Of a stretch of 47,483 bases of DNA, positions 26,517 to 34,798 are shown in pieces. Numbering within the stretch: position 1 is the stretch's first letter; each line of letters begins with the position of its first letter. The notes under the pieces are model-generated. The model saw only the letters and a program-made list of their open reading frames with translations, ran no database searches and was not told the DNA's origin. The stretch is from Actinomycetes bacterium (GTDB taxonomy: Bacteria; Actinomycetota; Actinomycetes; Actinomycetales; Microbacteriaceae): positions 1 through 47,483 of the forward strand of contig JAEYVF010000056.1 of assembly GCA_023432005.1 (NCBI GenBank), written 5' to 3'. A program made the translations under genes and the position numbers.

Positions 26517-27098
26517 ATGAGCGCCACGATCCGCGTCATCGGGGTGAGCGGGAGCCCCACCGACCCGTCGCGCACGACCGCGCTCGTGCGCCGCGTCGCG
26601 GAGGCGTTCGCCGACACGCTCGATGCGCAGGTCGAGGTCGTCGAGCTCGCGAGCGTGCTCCCCGCCCTCGCGGCCGGGGGCCACCGCCCGCACCTCGGAC
26701 CGGCCGCCCAGCAGGCACTCGAGGCCGTCGAGACGGCCGATGTGCTCGTCGTCGGCTCCCCCGCCTACCGCGCCACCTACTCCGGGCTGTTCAAGCTGTT
26801 CTTCGACTACGTCGAGCAGTACGCCCTTGTCGACACCCCCGTCGTGCTCACGGCGACGGGCGGCTCCGACCGTCATGCCCTGCTCGTCGAGCACCAGATG
26901 CGCCCGCTCTTCGGGTTCTTCCAGGCGCTCACCCTGCCGCTCGGCATCTTCGCCAACGAGCGCGACTTCACCGACTACCGCGTGACCTCCGACGACCTCG
27001 AGGAGCGCATCGCGACCTCGCTCGCGCGCGCGCTGCCTCTCGTGCGCAGCCAGCTCTCGGCGAACGTCCCCACGCGCGAGCCCGTCGCGATCGGCTGA
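26517..27098 (+). CDS. NADPH-dependent FMN reductase (LLM-partnered type)
   Basis: A 193-residue flavodoxin-like reductase. The flavin-binding start is GVSGSPTDPSRTTAL, followed by VVGSPAYRATYSGLFKLFFD and TGGSDRHALLVEHQMRPLF, which resembles the CE1759-type FMN reductases that supply reduced flavin to luciferase-like monooxygenases. No such monooxygenase is next door. GGGAGGAGG lies upstream of the ATG. The 170-bp gap before it (26347-26516) shows only TGCAAC repeated and no clear promoter. Confidence 0.85.
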   Translation: MSATIRVIGVSGSPTDPSRTTALVRRVAEAFADTLDAQVEVVELASVLPALAAGGHRPHLGPAAQQALEAVETADVLVVGSPAYRATYSGLFKLFFDYVEQYALVDTPVVLTATGGSDRHALLVEHQMRPLFGFFQALTLPLGIFANERDFTDYRVTSDDLEERIATSLARALPLVRSQLSANVPTREPVAIG

Positions 27099-27113
27099 CC
27101 CGCGCCGCGCCGT

Positions 27114-27374
27114 TCACCCCTCGGGGCAGTAGAGCAGCGTGCGCCCGTCGCTCACGCCCTTGGTGTGCTCGACCATCGGGTGGCCGCACAGCGGGCAGCC
27201 GCGCTCGCGTGCGGGGGCCGGAACCGGCTGGTCGTAGGGGCCGAGCGGCGGCGGGCCGAGCCAGGGGAAGAGCCGGCGGTTGAGGCGGTTGAAGAAGCCG
27301 GAGCCGCCCGCGAAGTCGTTGCCGCGGCTGAAGCCGTCGGCGCGCTCCTCGCCATCCGTTCGTGTCACAACCAT
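27114..27374 (-). CDS. Small zinc-ribbon-like protein
   Basis: An 86-residue protein: a basic, Gly/Pro-rich N-terminus (about 55 residues) and a C-terminal zinc-binding patch with Cys60, Cys63 (GCPLCGHP), His70 and Cys83 (LLYCPEG). I do not recognise a named family; it could bind nucleic acid or protein. ATG at 27374 is chosen over upstream starts because those lie in the MarR promoter. It is divergent from the OhrR-like gene, with a TTAGT/ACTAA dyad over its start, so it is a likely target of that regulator. Confidence 0.7.
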   Translation of the reverse strand: MVVTRTDGEERADGFSRGNDFAGGSGFFNRLNRRLFPWLGPPPLGPYDQPVPAPARERGCPLCGHPMVEHTKGVSDGRTLLYCPEG

Positions 27375-27385
27375 TAGTGTACTAA
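27374..27385. promoter_or_regulatory. MarR-type operator between zinc-ribbon and ohrR-like genes
   Basis: TTAGT-GT-ACTAA is an inverted repeat in an AT-rich 32-bp gap, typical of MarR-family sites. It covers the start of the zinc-ribbon gene and lies just before the -10 (TACGAT, 27395-27400) of the regulator, whose ATG at 27407 follows six bases later, again leaderless. Confidence 0.6.
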
Positions 27386-27406
27386 TTAATTCCGTACGAT
27401 GGGTCC

Positions 27407-27841
27407 ATGTCCGACTCCCCCGACGTGCTCGCCCTCGAGAACCAGGTGTGCTTCGCACTCGCCGTCGCCTCGCGCAGCGTCAACGCGATCTACCGTCCCC
27501 TCCTCGAGCCGCTCGGCCTCACGCATCCGCAGTACCTCGTGATGCTCGCCCTCTGGGAGCGGAGCCCTCGTTCGGTGCGCGAGCTCGGCGACGAGCTGCA
27601 GCTCGATCCCGCGACGCTCTCCCCGCTGCTCAAGCGCCTCGAGGCTCTCGGCTACGTCGCGCGTCGCCGCAGCGTCGACGACGAGCGCGTGCTCGAGATC
27701 TCGACGACGGATGCCGGCGCCGCCCTGCGGGCGACGGCCGAGACCATCCCTCCTCGCGTGGTCGACCGCCTCGACATGAGCCTCGCCGAGCTCGAGTCGC
27801 TCCGCGGCGCGCTGCACCGCGTCATCGCGGCCGCCCGCTGA
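27407..27841 (+). CDS. OhrR-like MarR-family redox regulator
   Basis: A 144-residue MarR-type winged-helix protein. The N-terminal ENQVCFALAVASR places a Cys at residue 15, the same position as the peroxide-sensing cysteine of OhrR. The recognition helix region is LGDELQLDPATLSPLLKRLEALGYVARRR. OhrR proteins sense organic hydroperoxides and control ohr; no ohr gene lies beside it, while a zinc-ribbon gene does. It should act as a cytosolic dimeric repressor of the divergent gene and itself through the 27374-27385 dyad. Confidence 0.88.
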   Translation: MSDSPDVLALENQVCFALAVASRSVNAIYRPLLEPLGLTHPQYLVMLALWERSPRSVRELGDELQLDPATLSPLLKRLEALGYVARRRSVDDERVLEISTTDAGAALRATAETIPPRVVDRLDMSLAELESLRGALHRVIAAAR

Positions 27842-27853
27842 GCGGGAGGACGC

Positions 27854-29107
27854 CTACTCGGCGGGGCGGGGACGGGGCGTGAGGCGCTCGAGCTGGGTCA
27901 CGTGGGCCGGCTCGAGCTCGGCGAGGGTGGAGGCGCCGAGCAGCTTCATCGTGCGGACGATCTCGCTCGTGAGGATCGCGATCGCGCGGTCGACACCGGC
28001 GCGACCGCCGGCCATGAGGCCGTAGAGGTAGGCGCGGCCGATCATCGTGAACCTCGCGCCGAGCGCGACCGACGCGACGATGTCGGCGCCGTTCATGATG
28101 CCCGTGTCGACGCCGATCTCGACGTCCCGGCCCACCTCGCGCACGACATCCGGCAGCAGATGGAACGGGATGGGCGCGCGGTCGAGCTGGCGGCCGCCGT
28201 GGTTGGAGAGCACGATGCCGTCGACACCGCGCGCGGCGAGCAGCTTCGCGTCCTCGAGGTTCTGCACGCCCTTGACCACGATCTTGCCGGGCCACATGCC
28301 GCGGATGATGTCGAGGTCGTCGAAGGAGATCGTCGGGTCCATGGCGGCGTCGAGCAGCTCGCCGACCGTGCCGCCCGTCGTCGAGAGCGACGCGAACTCG
28401 AGCTTCGGCGTCGTGAGGAAGTCGAACCACCACCACGGCCGCGGGATCGCGTTGATGATCGTGCCGACCGTGAGCTGCGGCGGGATCGAGAAGCCGTTGC
28501 GCTTGTCGCGCAGGCGCGCGCCTGCGACGGGGGTGTCGACGGTGAACTGCAGCGTGTCGAAGCCCGCGGCGGCGGCGCGCTCGACGAGCCCGTACGAGAT
28601 GTCGCGGTTGCGCATGACGTAGAGCTGGAACCAGTTGCGCCCGTCGGGGTTCGCGGCCTTGACGGCCTCGATCGAGGTGGTGCCGAGCGTCGAGAGCGTG
28701 AACGGGATGCCGGCGGCGCCCGCGGCGCCCGCACCGGCGATCTCACCCTCGGCCTGCATGAGGCGCGTGAAGCCCGTCGGCGCGATGGCGAACGGGTAGG
28801 CGGATGGCCCGCCGAGGATCGTCGAGCTCGTGTCGACGTCGGTCGCGGGGCGCAGGATGCGGGGGCTGAACTCGACGTCCTCGAACGCCTGGCGAGCGCG
28901 CGCGAGCGAGAGCTCGCCCTCCGCGGCGCCGTCGGTGTAGTCGAACGCGGCCTTCGGGGTGCGGCGCTTGGCGATGTCGCGCAGGTCGTAGATCGTGAGC
29001 GCCTGGTTCAGACGGCGCTTCTTGCCGTCGAGCTCGGGCTTCTTGAACTTCATCAGCTCGAGGATCTCGACCGGACGGGGGAACTGGCGCTTGACCACCG
29101 GGGTCAC
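27854..29107 (-). CDS. lldD: FMN-dependent alpha-hydroxy acid oxidase (LldD-like)
   Basis: A 417-residue member of the FMN-dependent L-lactate dehydrogenase/glycolate oxidase family. The active-site histidine is His303 in SNHGGRQLD; RNWFQLYVMRNRD and GVDTGIMNG are family stretches. It most likely oxidises L-lactate to pyruvate, though mandelate or other hydroxy acids are possible. GTG at 29107 overlaps the GntR gene stop by GTGA, so it is co-expressed with its likely regulator. No lactate permease is nearby. The symbol is given for the family, not for proven substrate. Confidence 0.85.
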   Translation of the reverse strand: MTPVVKRQFPRPVEILELMKFKKPELDGKKRRLNQALTIYDLRDIAKRRTPKAAFDYTDGAAEGELSLARARQAFEDVEFSPRILRPATDVDTSSTILGGPSAYPFAIAPTGFTRLMQAEGEIAGAGAAGAAGIPFTLSTLGTTSIEAVKAANPDGRNWFQLYVMRNRDISYGLVERAAAAGFDTLQFTVDTPVAGARLRDKRNGFSIPPQLTVGTIINAIPRPWWWFDFLTTPKLEFASLSTTGGTVGELLDAAMDPTISFDDLDIIRGMWPGKIVVKGVQNLEDAKLLAARGVDGIVLSNHGGRQLDRAPIPFHLLPDVVREVGRDVEIGVDTGIMNGADIVASVALGARFTMIGRAYLYGLMAGGRAGVDRAIAILTSEIVRTMKLLGASTLAELEPAHVTQLERLTPRPRPAE

Positions 29108-29769
29108 CTTCCGTGTTGCGTGTCGAAGTGCGCGAGCAGGCGGTCGCGCGACGCGAGGATGTGGCTGCGGGTGAGGTGCTCGGCGAGCGCCGCGTCGCCC
29201 GCGGCGACGGCGTCGAGGATGCGCCCGTGCTCGGCCGCGACTTCGCGCGTCGAGCGCAGGCGGTGCGCGTCGACCTGGGCGAGCGCGAACTCGATCTCAC
29301 CCATGAGCTGATCGTGCAGCCGCGGCAGCCGCGTCGAGGGCGCGCCCTGCACGAGGGCGCGGTGGAACGCGAGGTCGATCGCCCAGTACGAGGCGTCGGC
29401 CTCGAGTCCGAGCAGCCGCTCGTGGGCGGCGGATGCGTCGGCCGGCACGCGCGCGGTGCCCGCGAGCAGCTCGACGGCGGCCGACTCGACGGCCGCGCGG
29501 GCCGCGAAAAGGTCGGCGATGTCGTCGCGGCCGAGCCGCTTCACACGCGCCGCGTGGTGCGGTTCGCGCTCGAGGATGCCCTCGGCGACGAGCCGGTCGA
29601 TCGCGATGCGCGCCGTCGGGCGGGCGACGCCGAAGGTGTCCGAGACGAGCGCTTCGGTCACGACCGAGCCGGGCTCCATCGTGCCCGCGAGGATCGCGGT
29701 GCGCAGGGAGGCGACCACGGCATCCGGCCGCACGGCACCCGTGGTGCCCGCCGCATCCGTCGCTCGCAT
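29104..29769 (-). CDS. GntR family (FadR-type) transcriptional regulator
   Basis: A 221-residue regulator with an N-terminal winged helix (VVASLRTAILAGTMEPGSVV and VSDTFGVARPTARIAIDRLV) and a helical FCD ligand domain (ARAAVESAAVELL, DLAFHRALVQ). Its place before an LldD-like oxidase suggests it senses lactate or another hydroxy acid, like LldR. The start ATG directly abuts its own operator at 29769-29803, implying strong autoregulation. It overlaps lldD by GTGA. Confidence 0.9.
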   Translation of the reverse strand: MRATDAAGTTGAVRPDAVVASLRTAILAGTMEPGSVVTEALVSDTFGVARPTARIAIDRLVAEGILEREPHHAARVKRLGRDDIADLFAARAAVESAAVELLAGTARVPADASAAHERLLGLEADASYWAIDLAFHRALVQGAPSTRLPRLHDQLMGEIEFALAQVDAHRLRSTREVAAEHGRILDAVAAGDAALAEHLTRSHILASRDRLLAHFDTQHGR

Positions 29770-29803
29770 GATTGTCAGACAATACCAGATTGTCTGACAA
29801 TCA
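29769..29803. promoter_or_regulatory. GntR operator, perfect 15-5-15 dyad
   Basis: Arms TGATTGTCAGACAAT (29769-29783) and ATTGTCTGACAATCA (29789-29803) are perfectly inverted around a five-base spacer. Each arm itself contains ATTGTC-n-GACAAT, so two dimers could bind side by side. On the minus strand TGGTATTGT forms an extended -10 within the site, nine bases before the ATG at 29769. Only 20 bp remain to the glpX stop. Confidence 0.8.
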
Positions 29804-29823
29804 CGGCACGGCGGATCCCGGGG

Positions 29824-30801
29824 TCACTCCCAGCGCTCGGCGCGGTAGTCCGCGGTGATGCGACGCACGGTTCCGGATGCTCCGCGCACGACGATCGACT
29901 CCGTGCGGATGACGGGGCCGAGCTTGCGCACGCCCTCGAGCAGCGCGCCATCGGTTACGCCCGTCGCCACGAAGAAGGTGTTGTCGCCGCGCACGAGGTC
30001 GTCGGCCTCGTAGACGTGGTCGAAGAGCAGCCCCGCGGCCTCGCCCCGCGCGCGCTCCGCGTCGTCGCCCGCCACGAGCCGCCCCTGGATGAGCCCGCCG
30101 AGCGCCTTCACGGCGCACGCCGTCGCGACCCCCTCCGGGCTGCCGCCGATGCCGACGCACATGTCGAGATCGCCGTCGAGCGATGCGGCCGCGATGCCGC
30201 CGCCGACGTCCCCGTCGAGCAGCAGGCGCACACCCGCACCCGCTGCGCGGATGTCGGCCACGAGCCCCTCGTGCCGCGGCCGGTCGAGCACGCCCACGGC
30301 GAGGTCCCCGACCTTCTTGCCGGAGGCCGTGGCGAGCGCGCGCAGGTTGTCGGCGATCGGCCGGCGGATGTCGACGACGCCGACGCCCGCGGGACCGGTC
30401 ACGATCTTGTCCATGTAGAAGACGCTCGAGGCGTCGAGCGTCGTGCCGCGATCGGAGGCCGCGATCATCGAGATCGCGTTCGGGCGGCCCGCGGCGGTGA
30501 GCGCGGTGCCGTCGATCGGGTCGACGGCGATATCGCACTCGGGGCCGTCGCCCGTGCCGACGACCTCGCCGTTGAAGAGCATGGGGGCGCGGTCCTTCTC
30601 CCCCTCGCCGATCACGACGGTGCCGCGGAACGCGACCGTGCCGAGGAACGCGCGCATGGCATCCACGGCCGCGCCGTCGGCGGCGTTCTTGTCGCCGTGG
30701 CCGATGAACGCGGACGCGCGGATGGCGGCCGCCTCGGTCGCGCGGACGAGCTCGAGGGCGAGGTTGCGGTCGGGGACGGCGGTGCCGAGGACGAAGCTCA
30801 C
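29824..30801 (-). CDS. glpX: Class II fructose-1,6-bisphosphatase
   Basis: A 325-residue GlpX enzyme that hydrolyses fructose 1,6-bisphosphate to fructose 6-phosphate in gluconeogenesis (EC 3.1.3.11). Metal-site motifs are visible as GEGEKD at residues 65-70 and DPIDGT at 94-99; FIGHGDKNAADGAAVDAMR is a family stretch. GTG at 30801 overlaps the pckG stop by GTGA, so the two gluconeogenic enzymes are coupled in one operon. Length agrees with the family (about 330). Confidence 0.95.
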   Translation of the reverse strand: MSFVLGTAVPDRNLALELVRATEAAAIRASAFIGHGDKNAADGAAVDAMRAFLGTVAFRGTVVIGEGEKDRAPMLFNGEVVGTGDGPECDIAVDPIDGTALTAAGRPNAISMIAASDRGTTLDASSVFYMDKIVTGPAGVGVVDIRRPIADNLRALATASGKKVGDLAVGVLDRPRHEGLVADIRAAGAGVRLLLDGDVGGGIAAASLDGDLDMCVGIGGSPEGVATACAVKALGGLIQGRLVAGDDAERARGEAAGLLFDHVYEADDLVRGDNTFFVATGVTDGALLEGVRKLGPVIRTESIVVRGASGTVRRITADYRAERWE

Positions 30802-32630
30802 GCGACCGCCTTCGTCGACGCGGGCGCTCCGAGGCGCTCGCGGAGGCCCGCGAGCTGGCGGCGGATCGCATCCGGCAGCCTGTCGCCGAGCTGCTCGAGG
30901 AAGTCCGCCGTGTCGTCGGCCTCGGCGAGCAGGGCCTGCTCGTCGATGCGGAACAGCTCCTGCCACTGCTCGTCGCTCACTCCCGCGGCGCGGTAGTCGA
31001 TACCGCCGACCGAGGGCACCTTGCCGAGCGGGGTGTCGGATGCGGCCGCCTCGCCCGCGATGCGCTCGATGATCCACGCGAGCACGCGGCCGTTCTCGCC
31101 GAAGCCGGGCCACAGCCACTCGCCCTCCGGGTCCTTGCGGAACCAGTTGACCTGGTAGACGGCGGGCACGCCGCCCGTGCGGCGGAGGCGCTGGCCGACC
31201 TCGAGCCAGTGCTGGAAGTAGTCGCCCATGTTGTAGCCGCAGAACGGCAGCATCGCGAAGGGGTCGCGGCGCAGCTCGCCGACGGCGCCCTCGGCCGCGG
31301 CGGTGCGCTCGGATGCGATCGTCGCGCCGAGGAAGACGCCGTGCTCCCAGTCGCGCGCCTCCACGACGAGCGGCACATTGGTGGCGCGCCGCCCGCCGAA
31401 GATGATCGCGTCGATCGGCACGCCGTTCGGGTCGTCCCAGTCGGGCGCGATCGAGGGGCACTGCGCGGCCGCCACCGTGAAGCGCGAGTTCGGATGGGCT
31501 GCGGGCGTGCCGCTCGCGGGCGACCACGGCTCACCGCGCCAGTCGAGGAGGCCCTCCGGCGGAGTCGAGGTGAGGCCCTCCCACCAGACGTCGCCGTCGG
31601 GGCGCAGCGCCACGTTCGTGAAGATGGTGTTCCCCCACACGGTGTCGATCGCCGTCGGGTTCGTGTCGGGGCCCGTTCCGGGCGCGACGCCGAAGAAGCC
31701 GGCCTCGGGATTGATGGCGCGCAGTCGCCCGTCGGATCCGGGCGCGAGCCACGCGATGTCGTCGCCGAGGGTCTCGATCTCCCACCCCGGGAGACTCGAG
31801 CGCAGCATCGCGAAGTTGGTCTTGCCGCACGCCGAGGGGAACGCCGCCGCGATGTGGAAGCGACGCCCGCGCGGGTCGGTGACGCGCAGCAGCAGCATGT
31901 GCTCGGCGAGCCACCCCTCATCGCGCGCCATGACGGATGCGATGCGCAGCGCGAACGACTTCTTCGCGAGGATCGCGTTGCCGCCGTAGGCCGACCCGAA
32001 CGACACGATCTCGCGCGACTCCGGGAAGTGGCAGATGTACTTCACCGGGTTGGAGGGCCACGCCACGTCCTCCTGCCCCTCCTCGAGGGGTGCGCCGACC
32101 GAGTGCAGGGCGGCGACCCAGCGCGCGCCGGCGCGGATGCGGTCGAGCACGGCGTCGCCCACGCGCGTCATGATCGACATCGACGCGACGACGTAGGCCG
32201 AGTCGGTCAGCTGCACGCCGTACCGCGACAGGGCGCCGCCCACGGGCCCCATCGAGAACGGCAGCACGTACATGGTGCGGCCGCGCATGGCGCCCGCGAA
32301 GAGCTCGTCGAGCTCGGCGCGCATGGCCTCCGGCTCACGCCAGTTGTTGGTGGGACCGGCATCCGCTTCGCGCTCGGAGCAGATGAAGGTGCGCGCCTCG
32401 ACGCGCGCGACGTCGTCGGGATCGCTGCGCGCGAGGAAGCTGTACGGCCGGAGCTCGGCGTTGAGGCGGATGATGCGCCCTTCGTCGACCATCTCGCGCA
32501 GGAGGCCGTCGAGCTGCGCACGCGAGCCGTCGATCCAGACGACGCGATCCGGCTGCAGCAGTTCGACGTTCTCGGCGACCCACTCGTCGAGCGAGCGGAT
32601 CGGGGCGACGGGCGTGGGCGACGCTGCCAT
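30798..32630 (-). CDS. pckG: Phosphoenolpyruvate carboxykinase (GTP)
   Basis: A 610-residue GTP-dependent PEPCK that converts oxaloacetate and GTP to PEP, GDP and CO2 (EC 4.1.1.32), the usual form in actinobacteria. The catalytic-loop and P-loop region FPSACGKTN is at residues 264-272, including the conserved Cys268, and AYGGNAILAKKS is another family stretch. ATG at 32630 follows AGGAGGACACC, an excellent ribosome binding site; upstream in-frame Met codons lie in the promoter. It is divergent from the RamB-like regulator gene, a probable controller. Confidence 0.96.
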   Translation of the reverse strand: MAASPTPVAPIRSLDEWVAENVELLQPDRVVWIDGSRAQLDGLLREMVDEGRIIRLNAELRPYSFLARSDPDDVARVEARTFICSEREADAGPTNNWREPEAMRAELDELFAGAMRGRTMYVLPFSMGPVGGALSRYGVQLTDSAYVVASMSIMTRVGDAVLDRIRAGARWVAALHSVGAPLEEGQEDVAWPSNPVKYICHFPESREIVSFGSAYGGNAILAKKSFALRIASVMARDEGWLAEHMLLLRVTDPRGRRFHIAAAFPSACGKTNFAMLRSSLPGWEIETLGDDIAWLAPGSDGRLRAINPEAGFFGVAPGTGPDTNPTAIDTVWGNTIFTNVALRPDGDVWWEGLTSTPPEGLLDWRGEPWSPASGTPAAHPNSRFTVAAAQCPSIAPDWDDPNGVPIDAIIFGGRRATNVPLVVEARDWEHGVFLGATIASERTAAAEGAVGELRRDPFAMLPFCGYNMGDYFQHWLEVGQRLRRTGGVPAVYQVNWFRKDPEGEWLWPGFGENGRVLAWIIERIAGEAAASDTPLGKVPSVGGIDYRAAGVSDEQWQELFRIDEQALLAEADDTADFLEQLGDRLPDAIRRQLAGLRERLGAPASTKAVA

Positions 32631-32706
32631 GGTGTCCTCCTGTAAGAATCGGCGTGATTCCACTCTGACGGAGGTCATGGGGCGCTGAACGCCCACACGG
32701 TTAGAA

Positions 32707-32737
32707 ATATCGGCACAATTTGCCATATCGTGCATTC
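32707..32737. promoter_or_regulatory. Dyad and leaderless -10 before the RamB-like gene
   Basis: ATATcGGCA-CAATT-TGCCATAT (32707-32728) is a dyad with one extra base in the left arm. It overlaps TATCGT (32726-32731), the -10, which is followed by six bases and the ATG at 32738. It contains AATTTGCC, weakly like the AAnTTTGCA core of RamB sites. It is a candidate autoregulatory site that could also act on pckG. The rest of the 107-bp gap holds no clear pckG promoter. Confidence 0.45.
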
Positions 32738-34171
32738 ATGCCGGATCTCTCGACCCTGGGCCAGCGGATGCGCCACTTCCGCACGGCCGCCGACCTCACC
32801 CTCGGCGAGCTGGGCGACGCCGTGGGGGTGTCGGCGAGCCAGCTCTCCCTCATGGAGAACGGCAAGCGGGAGCCCCGGCTGTCGCTGCTCTCGGCCATCG
32901 CCGCGCACCTCGGCATCGCCGTCGGCGAGCTGCTCGACGACGCTCCCCCGACGCCGCGCGCGGCGCTCGAGATCGAACTCGAGCGCGCGCAGTCGGGCGC
33001 CCTCTACGCCGAGACCGGCCTGCCCGCCGTGCGCCCCGGGCGCTCGATGCCCGACGATGTGCTCGAGGCGCTCGTGGGTCTGCACCGCGAGCTCGACAGG
33101 CGCTCGCGCGAGAAGATCGCGACGCCCGAGGAGGCGCGTCGCGCCAACACCGAGCTGCGGGCGCGCATGCGCGAGGCGGACAACCACATCGCCTCGATCG
33201 AGGAGCTCGCCGAAGGCGTCATGCGCGATGTCGGCTACGACGGCGGGGCCGTCACCCATCGGCAGGTCGCGCTCGCCGCGCACCGGCTCGGATTCGAGCT
33301 CGTGCACGTGCACGACCTGCCGCACTCGGCCCGCTCGGTGACCGATCTCGAGAACGGGCGCATCTACCTGCCGCCCGCGTCGATCCCGGGCGGCCACGGC
33401 CTGCGCTCGATGGCGCTGCAGGCGATCGCGCACCGGCTGCTCGAGCACCAGCCCCCGCGTGACTACGCCGAGTTCCTGCAGCAGCGGCTCGAGATCAACT
33501 ACTTCGCCGCCGCGTGCCTCATGCCGCGTGCGCACGCCGTGCGCCACCTCGCCCAGGCGAAGCAGGATCGCGACATCGCGATCGAGGACTTCCGCGACGC
33601 GTTCGGTGTCACGCACGAGGCCGCCGCCCTGCGCTTCACGAACCTCGCGACGGCGCACCTCGACATGCGCGTGCACTTCCTGCGCGTGGCCGACGACGGC
33701 TCGGTCGCGAAAGCCTACGAGAACGACCGCCTGCGGCTGCCGAAGGACGTCACGGGCGGCGTCGAGGGCCAGATCGTATGCCGGTACTGGGCCGCGCGCA
33801 CGGCCTTCGCGCGCACCAATCGCACGACCGAGTTCTACCAGTACACCGATACCCCCGAGGGCACGTTCTTCGAGTCGGCGCAGACCGGCACGAGCGCGAC
33901 CGACGAGTTCTCGATCACGATCGGGGTGCCTTTCAGCGACTCGAAGTGGTTCCGGGGTCGCGAGGCGACGCGGCGGGAGCAGTCGCGGTGCCCGGATGCG
34001 AGCTGCTGCAAGCGTCCGCCGAGCGAGCTCGCCTCACGCTGGGCGGGGAAGGCCTGGACGAGCGCGAAGGTGCACGCGCACATCTTCAGCCCGCTGCCCT
34101 CGGGCACCTACCCGGGCGTCGACGACCGCGAGCTCTACGAGTTCCTCGAGGCTCACCGCGTCGGCGATTGA
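32738..34171 (+). CDS. ramB: RamB/ScfR-like regulator (XRE + pseudo-ImmA + DUF2083)
   Basis: A 477-residue regulator with an XRE helix-turn-helix at about residues 8-65 (LGELGDAVGVSASQLSLMEN), a central ImmA/IrrE-like domain (about 150-320) and a C-terminal DUF2083 domain with a Cys cluster (Cys418, Cys423, Cys424). The ImmA zinc motif HExxH is degenerate: AHRLLEH at 231-237, so it should not be a protease. In Corynebacterium RamB controls acetate metabolism genes; short-chain acyl ligands are the theme of this family. Divergence from pckG fits carbon control. The symbol denotes family resemblance. The 3' end overlaps the next gene by 19 bp, convergently. Confidence 0.85.
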   Translation: MPDLSTLGQRMRHFRTAADLTLGELGDAVGVSASQLSLMENGKREPRLSLLSAIAAHLGIAVGELLDDAPPTPRAALEIELERAQSGALYAETGLPAVRPGRSMPDDVLEALVGLHRELDRRSREKIATPEEARRANTELRARMREADNHIASIEELAEGVMRDVGYDGGAVTHRQVALAAHRLGFELVHVHDLPHSARSVTDLENGRIYLPPASIPGGHGLRSMALQAIAHRLLEHQPPRDYAEFLQQRLEINYFAAACLMPRAHAVRHLAQAKQDRDIAIEDFRDAFGVTHEAAALRFTNLATAHLDMRVHFLRVADDGSVAKAYENDRLRLPKDVTGGVEGQIVCRYWAARTAFARTNRTTEFYQYTDTPEGTFFESAQTGTSATDEFSITIGVPFSDSKWFRGREATRREQSRCPDASCCKRPPSELASRWAGKAWTSAKVHAHIFSPLPSGTYPGVDDRELYEFLEAHRVGD

Positions 34172-34791
34172 GTCGCCTGGAAGATCCTGCCCATCCAGAG
34201 CCACACGACGATGCCGGTCGCGACGGTCACGGCGACCGCGCCGAGCCCCGTGAGCGCGATGCTGAGGGCCGCGTTGCCGAGCACCTGACCGACCGTGCGG
34301 GCGGAGCCGAACAGAAAGCCCGTGAGGGCGCCGACCGTCGCCGTGAGCACGGTCGCGATGACGAGCCCCACGGTGATGCCGAAGCCCGTGACGTAGCCGG
34401 GGCGCTCGACGCGATGCGCGCGCAGCACGAAGAAGCTGAAGAGCCACGCGGCGACGACGAACACGGCCCCGACGATCGCGAACCCGAGGGTGACGCCGCC
34501 GAGCGCCGCGGGGTCGATCTGACCGAGGGTCGAGTTGGCGTCCTTCGCGGCGCCGCTGCCGCTCACGATGTTGGCGACCACGACGACGAGGGTGCGGATG
34601 ACGGTGCTCAGGTACCAGACCGCGAGCGGCACCGCGAGCAGCACGACGCCGAGCGTGACGAGCGGCAGCGTGACGGCGCCGGCGATCACGGTGCCGCGGC
34701 GCACGCGCCGCTCTGCCGCATCCGCCGGGGTCTCGTCCTTGTTCGCCGGGGTGGGCTGCGGCTTCGGCTCTGGGGAGGTGATGTCGCTCAC
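34153..34791 (-). CDS. Integral membrane protein of unknown function
   Basis: A 212-residue protein with a hydrophilic Pro/Glu/Lys-rich N-terminus of about 35 residues and four or five transmembrane helices (VIAGAVTLPLVTLGVVLLAV, FAIVGAVFVVAAWLFSFFVL, FGITVGLVIATVLTATVGAL, AALSIALTGLGAVAVTVATG). No family or motif is recognised. GTG at 34791 is used; GTG at 34803 is an alternative that would overlap the lacI stop. It follows lacI by seven bases and may be co-transcribed with it. Confidence 0.7.
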   Translation of the reverse strand: MSDITSPEPKPQPTPANKDETPADAAERRVRRGTVIAGAVTLPLVTLGVVLLAVPLAVWYLSTVIRTLVVVVANIVSGSGAAKDANSTLGQIDPAALGGVTLGFAIVGAVFVVAAWLFSFFVLRAHRVERPGYVTGFGITVGLVIATVLTATVGALTGFLFGSARTVGQVLGNAALSIALTGLGAVAVTVATGIVVWLWMGRIFQATQSPTR

Positions 34792-34798
34792 GGCACCA

